Counted from the first letter of the stretch, positions 14,001 to 26,400 are shown. The stretch: DNA of 64,000 bases from Ptiloglossa arizonensis (GCF_051014685.1 NW_027478396.1:1984001-2048000), one strand, 5' to 3'. A program made the numbers and translations. Notes: generated by a model not told the origin, from the sequence alone.

Positions 14001-14640
14001 CGTTCGCGAGATATGGGAGTTTGGAGCCAAGAAATGGTTGAGAAGGCAAAAAATTTTTCGCAATTCTGCTGCTCCAAACGCTTAACCAGAATGGCCTGGG
14101 GAAAAAATACACATACCGTTGTAATTGGGCGAGTTTCTACTTTCAGATGGAATAGGAATTTTTGAGTTAGGTCAATCCGTTCGCGAGATATGGGAGTTTG
14201 AAGCTAAGAAATGGTTGACAAGACAACAAATTTTTCGCACTTCTGCTGCTCCAAACGCTTAACCAGAATGCCCTAGGGAGAAAATACACATACCGTTGTA
14301 ATCGGGCGAGTTTCTACTTTCAGATGCAATAGGAATTTTTGGGTTTGGTCAATCCGTTCGCGAGATATGGGACTTTGAAGCTAAGAAATGGTTGACAAGA
14401 CAACAAATTTTTCGCACTTCTGCTGCTCCAAACGCTTAACCAGAATGCCCTAGGGAGAAAATACACATACCGTTGTAATCGGGCGAGTTTCTACTTTCAG
14501 ACGCAGAAGGAATTATTGGGTTTGGTCAATCCGTTCGCGAGATACGGGACTTTGAAGCCAAGAAATGGTTGAGAAGACAACAAATTTTTCGCAATTCTGC
14601 TGCTCCAAACGCTTAACCAGAATGGGCTAGGGAAAAAATA
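8041..14640 (+). repeat. Domain 2: interleaved 531 bp trimer and 885 bp pentamer modules
   Basis: The marker ACACGTACTG begins at 8091, 9153, 9684, 10569, 11454, 11808, 12339, 12870 and 13755. The spacings are 1062, 531, 885, 885, 354, 531, 531 and 885 bp, all exact multiples of 177 with no slippage. The stretch starting at 9153 is repeated from 11808 (shift 2,655 bp, 15 monomers). In the second copy the trimer at 12339 is present once more at 12870. Sequence identity between modules is very high, which suggests recent amplification. Confidence 0.85.
12339..13400 (+). repeat. Extra tandem copy of a 531 bp trimer
   Basis: The trimers starting at 12339 and 12870 appear nearly identical through CAATTGG, GGGACTTTGAAGC, CTTAATCAGAATGG, CAGCTGTAATC and GGCCTGGGG. 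The corresponding place in the earlier copy (from 9684) has this trimer only once before continuing into the pentamer. This is a gain of exactly three monomers, as expected from unequal exchange in register with the higher-order repeat. Confidence 0.75.
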
Positions 14641-16825
14641 CACATACCGTTTATACCGGGTGAGTTTCTACTTTGAGACACAACAGGAATTTTTGGGTTA
14701 GGTCAATCCGTTCGCGAGATATGGGAGTTTGAAGCCAAGAAATGGTTGAGAAGGCAAAAAATTTTTCGCAATTCTGCTGCTCTAAACGCTTAACCAGAAT
14801 GGCCTAGGGAAAAAATACACATACCGCTGTAATCGGGCGAGTTTCTACTTTCAGATGCAACAGGAATTTTTGGGTTAGGTCAATCCGTTCGCGAGATATG
14901 GGAGTTTGAAACCAAGAAATGGTTGAGAAGGCAAAAAATTTTTCGCAATTCTGCTGCTCCAAACGCTTAACCAGAATGGCCTAGGGAGAAAATACACATA
15001 CCGTTGTAATCGGGCGAGTTTCTACTTTCAGACGCAACAGGAATTTTTGGGTTAGGTCAATCCATTCGCGAGATATGGGAGTTTGAAGCCAAGAAATGGT
15101 TAAGAAGGCAAAAAATTTTTCGCAATTCTGCTGCTGCAAACGCTTAACCAGAATGGCCTAGGGGAAAAATACACATACCGTTGTAATCGGGCGAGTTTCT
15201 ACTTTCAGACGCAACAGGAATTTTTGGGTTAGGTCAATCCGTTCGCGAGATATGGGAGTTTGGAGCCAAGAAATGGTTGAGAAGGCAAAAAATTTTTCGC
15301 AATTCTGCTGCTCCAAACGCTTAACCAGAATGGCCTAGGGAAAAAATACACATACCGTTGTAATTGGGCGAGTTTCTACTTTCAGATGCAATAGGAATTT
15401 TTGAGTTAGGTCAATCCGTTCGCGAAATATGAGACTTTGAATCTAAGAAATGGTTGACATGACAACAAATTTTTCGCACTTCTGCTGCTACAATCGCTTA
15501 ACCAGAATGGTCTAGGGGAAAAATACACGTACTGTTGTAATCGGGCGAGTTTCTACTTTCAAATGCAACAGGAATTTTTGGGTTAGGACAATCCGTGCGC
15601 GAGATATGGGAGTTTGGAGCCAAGAAATGGTTGAGGAGGCAAAAAATTTTTCGCAATTCTGCTGCTCCAAACGCTTAACCAGAATGGCCTAGGGAAAAAA
15701 TACACATACCGTTGTAATTGGGCGAGTTTCTACTTTCAGATGCAATAGGAATTTTTGAGTTAGGTCAATCCGTTCGCGAGATATGGGACTTTGAAGCTAA
15801 GAAATGGTTGAGAAGAAAACAAATTTTTCGCAATTCTGCTGCTCCAAACGCTTAACCAGAATGGCCTAGGGAAAAAAATACACATACCGTTGTAATCGGG
15901 CGAGTTTCTACTTTCAGTTACATTAGGAATTTTTGGGTTAGGTCAATCCGTTCGCGAGATATGGGACTTTGAAGCTAAGAAACGGTTGACAAGACAACAA
16001 ATTTTTCGCAATTCTGCTGCTACAAACGCTTAACCAGAATGGGCTAGGGAAAAAATACACATACCGTTTATATCGGGTGAGTTTCTACTTTCAGACGCAA
16101 CAGGAATTTTTGGGTTAGGTCAATCCGTTCGCGAGATATGGGAGTTTGAAGCCAAGAAATGGTTGAGAAGGCAAAAAATTTTTCGCAATTCTGCTGCTTC
16201 AAACGCTTAAACAGAATGGCCTAGAGAAAAAATACGCATGCCGTTGCAATCGGGCCAGTTTCTACTTTCAGATGCAATAGGAATTTTTCGGTTAGGTCAA
16301 TCCGTTCGCGAGATATGGGAGTTTGAAACCAAGAAATGGTTGAGAAGACAACAAATTTTGCGCACTTCTGCTGCCCCAAACGCTTTACCAGAATGCCCTA
16401 GGGAAAAAATACACATACCGTTTATATCGGGCGAGTTTCTACTTTCAGACGCAACAGGAATTTTTGGGTTAGGTCAATCCGTTCGCGAGATATGGGAGTT
16501 TGAAGCCAAGAAATGGTGGAGAAAGCAAAAAATTTTTCGCAATTCTGCTTCTCCAAACGCTTAACCAGAATGGCCTAGGGAAAAAATACGCATACCGTTG
16601 TAATCGGGCGAGTTTCTACTTTCAGTTACATTAGGAATTTTTGGATTAGGTCAATCCGTTCGCGAGATATGGGACTTTGAAGCTAAGAAAAGGTTGAGAA
16701 GACAACAAATTTTTCGCAGTTCTGCTGCTACAAACGCTTAACCAGAATGGGCTAGGGAAAAAATATACATACCGTTTATATCGGGTGAGTTTCTACTTTC
16801 AGACGCAACAGGAATTTTTGGGTTA

Positions 16826-17002
16826 GGTCAATCCGTTCGCGAGATATGGGAGTTTGAAGCCAAGAAATGGTTGAGAAGGCAAAAAATTTTTCGCAATTCT
16901 GCTGCTCCAAACGCTTAACCAGAATGGCCTAGGGAAAAAATACACATACCGTTTATATCGGGTGAGTTTCTACTTTCAGACGCAACAGGAATTTTTGGGT
17001 TA
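16826..17002 (+). repeat. Reference monomer (177 bp), close to consensus
   Basis: This copy runs from one GGTCAATCCG landmark to the base before the next and can serve as the phase reference. Within it, TCGCGA lies near offset 12, A6T5 at offsets 56-66, CCTAGG near offset 103, and the CGGG core near offset 134. Variable positions that define monomer types include the triplet before TTTGAA (GAG or GAC), AAGCC/AACC/AAGCT after it, GAGAAGG/GACAAGA/GACATGA, GCTGCTCC/GCTGCTGC/GCTGCACC, GGCCTAGG/GGGCTAGG/GGTCTAGG/GCCCTAGG, TTGTAATC/CTGTAATC/TTTATATC/TTGCAATC, and the triplet or tetranucleotide after TTTCAG (ATGC, ACGC, TTAC). Confidence 0.95.
16881..16891 (+). other. A6T5 tract of the monomer (example copy), likely bent DNA
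   Basis: AAAAAATTTTT lies about one third of the way through the reference monomer, and most monomers have this or ACAAATTTTT at the same place. Two further A/T runs, GGGAAAAAATA and GGAATTTTTGGG, follow about 50 and 107 bp downstream. AnTn tracts are known to bend DNA and are common in centromeric satellites. A role in nucleosome phasing is inference. The tract is also a hot spot for 1 bp length changes across this array. Confidence 0.55.
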
Positions 17003-17122
17003 GGTCAATCCGTTCGCGAGATATGGGAGTTTGAAGCCAAGAAATGGTTGAGAAGGCAAAAAATTTTTCGCAATTCTGCTGCTCCAAACGCTTAAACAGA
17101 ATGGCCTAGAGAAAAAATACGC

Positions 17123-17449
17123 ATGCCGTTGCAATCGGGCCAGTTTCTACTTTCAGATGCAATAGGAATTTTTCGGTTAGGTCAATCCGTTCGCGAGATA
17201 TGGGAGTTTGAAACCAAGAAATGGTTGAGAAGACAACAAATTTTGCGCACTTCTGCTGCCCCAAACGCTTTACCAGAATGCCCTAGGGAAAAAATACACA
17301 TACCGTTTATATCGGGCGAGTTTCTACTTTCAGACGCAACAGGAATTTTTGGGTTAGGTCAATCCGTTCGCGAGATATGGGAGTTTGAAGCCAAGAAATG
17401 GTGGAGAAAGCAAAAAATTTTTCGCAATTCTGCTTCTCCAAACGCTTAA
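17123..17449 (+). repeat. Partial second pentamer (copy 1 HOR)
   Basis: The first two monomers of the pentamer are repeated here with the same 327 bp open frame. The sequence then leaves the pentamer order and enters copy 2 of the 15-monomer unit at the CGCTGTAATC monomer near 17,480. Confidence 0.8.
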
Positions 17450-20101
17450 CCAGAATGGCCTAGGGAAAAAATACACATACCGCTGTAATCGGGCGAGTTT
17501 CTACTTTCAGATGCAACAGGAATTTTTGGGTTAGGTCAATCCGTTCGCGAGATATGGGAGTTTGAAACCAAGAAATGGTTGAGAAGGCAAAAAATTTTTC
17601 GCAATTCTGCTGCTCCAAACGCTTAACCAGAATGGCCTAGGGAGAAAATACACATACCGTTGTAATCGGGCGAGTTTCTACTTTCAGACGCAACAGGAAT
17701 TTTTGGGTTAGGTCAATCCATTCGCGAGATATGGGAGTTTGAAGCCAAGAAATGGTTAAGAAGGCAAAAAATTTTTCGCAATTCTGCTGCTGCAAACGCT
17801 TAACCAGAATGGCCTAGGGGAAAAATACACATACCGTTGTAATCGGGCGAGTTTCTACTTTCAGACGCAACAGGAATTTTTGGGTTAGGTCAATCCGTTC
17901 GCGAGATATGGGAGTTTGGAGCCAAGAAATGGTTGAGAAGGCAAAAAATTTTTCGCAATTCTGCTGCTCCAAACGCTTAACCAGAATGGCCTAGGGAAAA
18001 AATACACATACCGTTGTAATTGGGCGAGTTTCTACTTTCAGATGCAATAGGAATTTTTGAGTTAGGTCAATCCGTTCGCGAAATATGAGACTTTGAATCT
18101 AAGAAATGGTTGACATGACAACAAATTTTTCGCACTTCTGCTGCTACAATCGCTTAACCAGAATGGTCTAGGGGAAAAATACACGTACTGTTGTAATCGG
18201 GCGAGTTTCTACTTTCAAATGCAACAGGAATTTTTGGGTTAGGACAATCCGTGCGCGAGATATGGGAGTTTGGAGCCAAGAAATGGTTGAGGAGGCAAAA
18301 AATTTTTCGCAATTCTGCTGCTCCAAACGCTTAACCAGAATGGCCTAGGGAAAAAATACACATACCGTTGTAATTGGGCGAGTTTCTACTTTCAGATGCA
18401 ATAGGAATTTTTGAGTTAGGTCAATCCGTTCGCGAGATATGGGACTTTGAAGCTAAGAAATGGTTGAGAAGAAAACAAATTTTTCGCAATTCTGCTGCTC
18501 CAAACGCTTAACCAGAATGGCCTAGGGAAAAAAATACACATACCGTTGTAATCGGGCGAGTTTCTACTTTCAGTTACATTAGGAATTTTTGGGTTAGGTC
18601 AATCCGTTCGCGAGATATGGGACTTTGAAGCTAAGAAACGGTTGACAAGACAACAAATTTTTCGCAATTCTGCTGCTACAAACGCTTAACCAGAATGGGC
18701 CTAGGGAAAAAATGCACATACCGTTGTAATCGGGCGAGTTTCAACTTTCAGATGCAATAGGAATTCTTGGGTTAGGTAATCCGTTCGCGAGATATGGGAG
18801 TTTGAAGCCAAGAAATGGTTGAGAAGGCAAAAAATTTTTCGCAATTCTGCTGCTCCAAACGCTTAAACAGAATGGCCTAGAGAAAAAATACGCATGCCGT
18901 TGCAATCGGGCCAGTTTCTACTTTCAGATGCAATAGGAATTTTTCGGTTAGGTCAATCCGTTCGCGAGATATGGGAGTTTGAAACCAAGAAATGGTTGAG
19001 AAGACAACAAATTTTGCGCACTTCTGCTGCCCCAAACGCTTTACCAGAATGCCCTAGGGAAAAAATACACATACCGTTTATATCGGGCGAGTTTCTACTT
19101 TCAGACGCAACAGGAATTTTTGGGTTAGGTCAATCCGTTCGCGAGATATGGGAGTTTGAAGCCAAGAAATGGTGGAGAAAGCAAAAAATTTTTCGCAATT
19201 CTGCTTCTCCAAACGCTTAACCAGAATGGCCTAGGGAAAAAATACGCATACCGTTGTAATCGGGCGAGTTTCTACTTTCAGTTACATTAGGAATTTTTGG
19301 ATTAGGTCAATCCGTTCGCGAGATATGGGACTTTGAAGCTAAGAAAAGGTTGAGAAGACAACAAATTTTTCGCAGTTCTGCTGCTACAAACGCTTAACCA
19401 GAATGGGCTAGGGAAAAAATATACATACCGTTTATATCGGGTGAGTTTCTACTTTCAGACGCAACAGGAATTTTTGGGTTAGGTCAATCCGTTCGCGAGA
19501 TATGGGAGTTTGAAGCCAAGAAATGGTTGAGAAGGCAAAAAATTTTTCGCAATTCTGCTGCTCCAAACGCTTAACCAGAATGGCCTAGGGAAAAAATACA
19601 CATACCGTTTATATCGGGTGAGTTTCTACTTTCAGACGCAACAGGAATTTTTGGGTTAGGTCAATCCGTTCGCGAGATATGGGAGTTTGAAGCCAAGAAA
19701 TGGTTGAGAAGGCAAAAAATTTTTCGCAATTCTGCTGCTCCAAACGCTTAAACAGAATGGCCTAGAGAAAAAATACGCATGCCGTTGCAATCGGGCCAGT
19801 TTCTACTTTCAGATGCAATAGGAATTTTTCGGTTAGGTCAATCCGTTCGCGAGATATGGGAGTTTGAAACCAAGAAATGGTTGAGAAGACAACAAATTTT
19901 GCGCACTTCTGCTGCCCCAAACGCTTTACCAGAATGCCCTAGGGAAAAAATACACATACCGTTTATATCGGGCGAGTTTCTACTTTCAGACGCAACAGGA
20001 ATTTTTGGGTTAGGTCAATCCGTTCGCGAGATATGGGAGTTTGAAGCCAAGAAATGGTGGAGAAAGCAAAAAATTTTTCGCAATTCTGCTTCTCCAAACG
20101 C
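17446..20101 (+). repeat. 15-monomer HOR, 2,656 bp, copy 2, with one replaced monomer
   Basis: The copy follows copy 1 closely except for about 18,697-18,860. There the GTTTATATCGGGTGAG/GACGCAACAGG monomer of copy 1 (about 16,041-16,200) is replaced by a GTTGTAATC/GATGCAATAGG monomer. The replacement also carries GAATTCTTGGG, a 1 bp insertion (GGGCCTAGGG) and a compensating 1 bp deletion (TTAGGTAATCC). On both sides the copies return to near identity in the same phase. Confidence 0.85.
18894..19778 (+). repeat. 885 bp pentamer, full copy 2
   Basis: This is the same five-monomer order as at 16238, displaced by 2,656 bp, and it translates to the same open frame residue for residue. It is followed in tandem by another pentamer copy from 19779. 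Confidence 0.85.
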
Positions 20102-20480
20102 TTAACCAGAATGGCCTAGGGAAAAAATACGCATACCGTTGTAATCGGGCGAGTTTCTACTTTCAGTTACATTAGGAATTTTTGGATTAGGTCAATCCGT
20201 TCGCGAGATATGGGACTTTGAAGCTAAGAAAAGGTTGAGAAGACAACAAATTTTTCGCAGTTCTGCTGCTACAAACGCTTAACCAGAATGGGCTAGGGAA
20301 AAAATATACATACCGTTTATATCGGGTGAGTTTCTACTTTCAGACGCAACAGGAATTTTTGGGTTAGGTCAATCCGTTCGCGAGATATGGGAGTTTGAAG
20401 CCAAGAAATGGTTGAGAAGGCAAAAAATTTTTCGCAATTCTGCTGCTCCAAACGCTTAACCAGAATGGCCTAGGGAAAAA
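19779..20480 (+). repeat. 885 bp pentamer, copy following full copy 2, truncated
   Basis: About four monomers match the pentamer (open-frame dimer, TTACATTAGG/GGATTAGG monomer, TTTATATCGGGTGAG monomer). After that the sequence switches to a CGCTGTAATC/TTAGCTCAATCC monomer near 20,490, the entry to the mosaic domain. Confidence 0.75.
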
Positions 20481-23400
20481 ATACACATACCGCTGTAATC
20501 GGGCGAGTTTCTACTTTCAGATGCAATAGGAATTTTTGGGTTAGCTCAATCCGTTCGCGAGATATAGGAGTTTGAAGCCAAGAAATGGTTGAGAAGGCAA
20601 AAAATTTTTCGCAATTCTGCTGCTCCAAACGCTTAACCAGAATGGCCTAGGGAAAAAATACACATACCGTTGTAATCGGGCGAGTTTCTACTTTCAGATG
20701 CAATCGGAATTTTTGGGTTAGTTCAATCCGTTCGCGAGATATGGGACTTTGAAGCTAAGAAATGGTTGACATGACAACAAATTTTTCGCAATTCTGCTGC
20801 TGCAAACGCTTAATCAGAATGGCCTAGGGGAAAAATACACGTACTGTTGTAATCGGGCGAGTTTCTACTTTCAAATGCAATTGGAATTTTTAGGTTAGGT
20901 CAATCTGTTCGCGAGATATGGGAGTTTGAAGCTAAGAAATGGTTGAGAAGAGAACAAATTTTTCGCAATTCTGCTGCTCCAAACGCTTAACCAGAATGGC
21001 CTAGGGGAAAAATACACATACCGCTGTAATCGGGCGAGTTTCTACTTTCAAATGCAATTGGAATTTTTAGGTTAGGTCAATCTGTTCGCGAGATATGGGA
21101 CTTTGAAGCTAAGAAATGGTTGACATGACAACAAATTTTTCGCAATTCTGCTGCTGCAAACGCTTAATCAGAATGGCCTAGGGGAAAAATACACGTACTG
21201 TTGTAATCGGGCGAGTTTCTACCTTCAAATACAATTGGAATTTTTAGGTTAGGTCAATCTGTTCGCGAGATATGGGACTTTGACGCTAAGAAATGGTTGA
21301 CATGACAACAAATTTTTCGCAATTCTGCTGCTGCAAACGCTTAATCAGAATGGCCTAGGGGAAAAATACACGTACTGTTGTAATCGGGCGAGATTCTACT
21401 TTCAAATGCAATTGGAATTTTTAGGTTAGGTCAATCTGTTCGCGAGATATGGGACTTTGAAGCTATGAAATCGTTGAGAAGACAACAAATTTTTCGCACT
21501 TCTGGTGCTCCAAACGCTTAACCAGAGTGGCCTAGGGAAAAAATACACATGCCGTTGCAATCGGGCGAGTTTCTACTTTCAGATGCAATAGGAATTTTTC
21601 GGTTAGGTCAATCCGTTCGCGAGATATGGGAGTTTGAAGCCAAGAAATGGTTGAGAAGGCACAAAATTTTTCGCAATTCTGCAGCTTCAAACGCTTAACC
21701 AGAATGGCCTAGGGGAAAAATACACATACCGCTGTAATCGGGCGAGTTTCTACTTTCAGATGCAATAGGAATTTTTGGGTTAGGTCAATCCGTTCGCGAG
21801 ATATGGGACTTTGAAGCTAAGAAATGGTTGACAAAACAACAAATTTTTCGCACTTCTGCTGCTCCAAACGCTTAACCAGAATGCCCTAGGGAGAAAATAC
21901 ACATACCGTTGTAATCGGGCGAGTTTCTACTTTCAGACGCAGGAGGAATTTTTGGGTTTGGTCAATCCGTTCGCGAGATATGCGAGTTTGAAGCCAAGAA
22001 ATGGTTGAGAAGACAACAAATTTTTCGCAATTCTGCTGCTCCAAACGCTTAACCAGAATGGGCTAGGGAAAAAATACACATACCGTTTATATCGGGTGAG
22101 TTTCTACTTTCAGACACAACAGGAATTTTTGGGTTAGGTCAATCCGTTCGCGAGAAATGGGAGTTTGAAGCCAAGAAATGGTTGAGAAGGCAAAAAATTT
22201 TTCGCAATTCTGCTGCTCTAAACGCTTAACCAGAATGGCCTAGGGGGAAAATACACGTACAGTTGTAATCGGGCGAGTTTCTACTTTCAAATGCAATTGG
22301 AATTTTTAGGTTAGGTCAATCTGTTCGCGAGATATGGGAGTTTGAAGCTAAGAAATGGTTGAGAAGAGAACAAATTTTTCGCAATTCTGCTGCTCCAAAC
22401 GCTTAACCAGAATGGCCTAGGGGAAAAATACACATACCGCTGTAATCGGGCGAGTTTCTACTTTCAGATGCAATAGGAATTTTTGGGTTAGGTCAATCCG
22501 TTCGCGAGATATGGGAGTTTGAAACCAAGAAATGGTTGAGAAGGCAAAAAATTTTTCGCAATTCTGCTGCTCCAAACGCTTAACCAGAATGGCCTAGGGA
22601 AAAAATACACATACCGTTGTAATTGGGCGAGTTTCTACTTTCAGATGCAATAGGAATTTTTGAGTTAGGTCAATCCGTTCGCGAGATATGGGAGTTTGAA
22701 GCTAAGAAATGGTTGACATGACAACAAATTTTTCGCACTTCTGCTGCTCCAATCGCTTAACCAGAATGGCCTAGGGGGAAAATACACGTATAGTTCTAAT
22801 CGGGCGAGTTTCTACTTTCAAATGCAATTGGAATTTTTAGGTTAGGTCAATCTGTTCGCGAGATATGGGAGTTTGAAGCTAAGAAATGGTTGAGAACAGA
22901 ACAAATTTTTCGCACTTCTGCTGCTCCAATCGCTTAACCAGATTGGCCTAGGGGAAAAATACACGTACTGTTGTAATCGGGCGAGTTTCTACTTTCAAAT
23001 GCAATTGGAATTTTTAGGTTAGGTCAATCTGTTCGCGAGATATGGGAGTTTGAAGCTAAGAAATGGTTGAGAAGAGAACAAATTTTTCGCAATTCTGCTG
23101 CTCCAAACGCTTAACCAGAATGGCCTAGGGGAAAAATACACATACTGCTGTAATCGGGCGAGTTTCTACTTTCAGATGCAATAGGAATTTTTGGGTTTGG
23201 TCAATCCGTTCGCGAGATATGGGACTTTGAAGCTAAGAAATGGTTGACAAGACAACAAATTTTTCGCACTACTGCTGCTCCAAACGCTTAACCAGAATGC
23301 CAAAGGGAGAAAATACACATACCGTTGTAATCGGGCGAGTTTCTACTTTCAGACGCAGAAGGAATTATTGGGTTTGGTCAATCCGTTCGCGAGATATGGG

Positions 23401-26400
23401 ACTTTGAAGCTAAGAAATGGTTGAGAAGAAAACAAATTTTTCGCAATTCTGCTGCTCCAAACGCTTAACCAGAATGGCCTAGGGAAAAAAATACACATAC
23501 CGTTGTAATCGGGCGAGTTTCTACTTTCAGTTACATTAGGAATTTTTGGGTTAGGTCAATCCGTTCGCGAGATATGGGACTTTGAAGCTAAGAAATGGTT
23601 GAGAAGACAACAAATTTTTCGCAATTCTGCTGCTACAAACGCTTAACCAGAATGGGCTAGGGAAAAAATACACATACCGTTTATATCGGGTTAGTTTCTA
23701 CTTTCAGACGCAACAGGAATTTTGGGTTAGGTCAATCCGTTCGCGAGATATGGGAGTTTGAAGCCAAGAAATGGTTGAGAAGGCAAAAAATTTTTCGCAA
23801 TTCTGCTGCTCCAAACGCTTAACCAGAATGGCCTAGGGAAAAAATACACATACCGCTGTAATCGGGCGAGTTTCTACTTTCAGATGCAATAGGAATTTTT
23901 GGGTTAGGTCAATCCGTTCGCGAGATATAGGAGTTTGAAACCAAGAAATGGTTGAGAAGGCAAAAAATTTTTCGCAATTCTGCTGCTCCAAACGCTTAAC
24001 CAGAATGGCCTAGGGAAAAAATACACATACCGTTGTAATCGGGCGAGTTTCTACTTTCAGATGCAATCGGAATTTTTGGGTTAGTTCAATCCGTTCGCGA
24101 GATATGGGACTTTGAAGCTAAGAAATGGTTGACATGACAACAAATTTTTCGCAATTCTGCTGCTGCAAACGCTTAATCAGAATGGCCTAGGGGAAAAATA
24201 CACGTACTGCTGAAATCGGGCGAGTTTCTACTTTCAAATGCAATTGGAATTTTTAGGTTAGGTCAATCTGTTCACGAGATATGGGAGTTTGAAGCTAAGA
24301 AATGGTTGAGAAGAAAACAAATTTTTCGCAATTCTGCTGCTCCAAACGCTTAACCAGAATGGCCTAGGGGAAAAATACACATACCGTTTATATCGGGTGA
24401 GTTTCTACTATCAGACGCAACAGAAATTTTTGGGAGAGATCAATCCGTTCGCGAGATATGGGAGTTTGAAGCCAAGAAATGGTTGAGAAGGCAAAAAATT
24501 TTTCGCAATTCTGCTGCTCTAAACGCTTAACCAGAATGGCCTAGGGAAAAAATACACATGCCGCTGTAATCGGGCGAGTTTCTACTTTCAGATGCAATAG
24601 GAATTTTTGGGTTAGGTCAATCCGTTCGCGAGATATGGAGTTTGAAACCAAGGAATGGTTGAGAAGGCAAAAAATTTTTCGCAATTCTGCTGCTCCAAAC
24701 GCTTAACCAGAATGGCCTAGAGAGAAAATACACATACCGTTGTAATCGGGCGAGTTTCTACTTTCAGACGCAACAGGAATTTTTGGGTTAGGTCAATCCG
24801 TTCGCGAGATATGGGAGTTTGGAGCCAAGAAATGGTTGAGAAGGCAAAAAATTTTTCGCAATTCTGCTGCTCCAAACGCTTAACCAGAATGGCTTAGGGA
24901 AAAAATACACATACCGTTGTAATTGGGCGAGTTTCTACTTTCAGATGCAATAGGAATTTTTGAGTTAGGTCAATCCGTTCGCGAGATATGGGAGTTTGAA
25001 GCAAAGAAATGGTTGACAAAACAACAAATTTTTCGCACTTCTGCTGCTCCAAACGCTTAACCAGAATGCCCTAGGGAGAAAATACACATACCGTTGTAAT
25101 CGGGCGAGTTTCTACTTTCAGACGCAGAAGTAATTTTTGGGTTTGGTCAATCCGTTCGCGAGATATGGGAGTTTGAAGCCAAGAAATGGTTGAGAAGACA
25201 ACAAATTTTTCGCAATTCTGCTGCTCCAAACGCTTAACCAGAATGGGCTAGGGAAAAAATACACATACCGTTTATATCGGGTGAGTTTCTACTTTCAGAC
25301 GCAACAGGAATTTTTGGGTTAGGTCAATCCGTTCGCGAGATATGGGAGTTTGAAGCCAAGAAATGGTTGAGAAGGCAAAAAATTTTTCGCAATTCTGCTG
25401 CTCTAAACGCTTAACCAGACTGGCCTAGGGAAAAAATACACATACCGTTGTAATTGGGCGAGTTTCTACTTTCAGATGCAATAGGAATTTTTGAGTTAGG
25501 TCAATCCGTTTGCGAGATATGGGAGATTGAAGCTAAGAAATGGTTGACAAGACAACAAATTTTTCGCACTTCTGCTGCTCCAATCGCTTAACCAGAATGG
25601 CCTAGGGAAAAATACACGTACTGTTGTAATCGGGCGAGTTTCTACTTTCAAATGCAATTGGAATTTTTAGGTTAGGTCAATCTGTTCGCGAGATATGGGA
25701 GTTTGAAGCTAAGAAATGGTTGAGAAGAGAACAAATTTTTCGCAACTCTGCTGCTCCAAACGCTTAACCAGAATGGCCTAGGGGAAAAATACACATACCG
25801 CTGTATTCGGTCGAGTTTCTACTTTCAGACGCAACAGGAATTTTTGGGTTAGGACAATCCTTTCGCGAGATATGGGAGTTTGGAGCCAAGAAATGGTTGA
25901 GAAGGCAAAAAATTTTTCGCAATTCTGCTGCTCCAAACGCTTAACCAGAATGGCCTAGGGAAAAAATACACATACCGTTGTAATTGGGCGAGTTTCTACT
26001 TTCAGATGCAATAGGAGTTTTTGTGTTAGGTCAATCCGTTCGCGAGATATGGGAGTTTGAAGCTAAGAAATGGTTGACATGACAACAAATTTTTCGCACT
26101 TCTGCTGCTCCAATCGCTTAACCAGAATGGCCTAGGGGAAAAATACACGTACTGTTGTAATCGGGCGAGTTTTCTACTTTCAAATGCAATTGGAATTTTT
26201 AGGTTAGGTCAATCTGTTCGCGAGATATGGGAGTTTGAAGCTAAGAAATGGTTGAGAAGAGAACAAATTTTTCGCAATTCTGCTGCTCCAAACGCTTAAC
26301 CAGAATGGCCTAGGGGAAAAAATACACATACTGCTGTAATCGGGCGAGTTTCTACTTTCAGAGCAACAGGAATTTTTGGGTTAGGACAATCCGTTCGCGA

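Larger units (their letters stand above)
16238..17122 (+). repeat. 885 bp pentamer inside the 15-mer HOR, full copy 1
   Basis: Five monomers, repeated immediately as a partial copy from 17123. The unit begins with two monomers whose usual in-frame TAA codons are changed (TTGTAATC to TTGCAATC or TTTATATC, and CGCTTAACC to CGCTTTACC). This leaves a 327 bp open frame across them. It continues with a TTACATTAGG/GGATTAGG monomer and two nearly identical TTTATATCGGGTGAG monomers. Confidence 0.85.
14790..17445 (+). repeat. 15-monomer HOR, 2,656 bp, copy 1
   Basis: This block is followed directly by a second copy shifted by 2,656 bp. Anchors include ATACCGCTG at 14821 and 17477, the TACAAACGCT variant at 16021 and 18677, and a long open frame at 16238 and 18894. 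The length is 15 x 177 plus 1. The extra base is a seventh A in GGGAAAAAAATAC near 15,870, and copy 2 shares it near 18,530. The unit includes the 885 bp pentamer marked by CTAGAGAAAAAATACGCATGCC. Confidence 0.85.

Noticed and set aside
16826..17002. Internal half-repeat within the monomer (two related halves of about 88 bp)
   Set aside because: AATTTTT occurs twice per monomer, but the spacing is uneven and the flanking sequences do not align beyond a few bases.
16238..20105. Four identical 108-residue plus-strand open frames as genes
   Set aside because: They are two consecutive satellite monomers in which TAA codons are mutated. The protein is a 59-residue period repeated, with no promoter, no domain and no codon signature, and it is copied with the pentamer.
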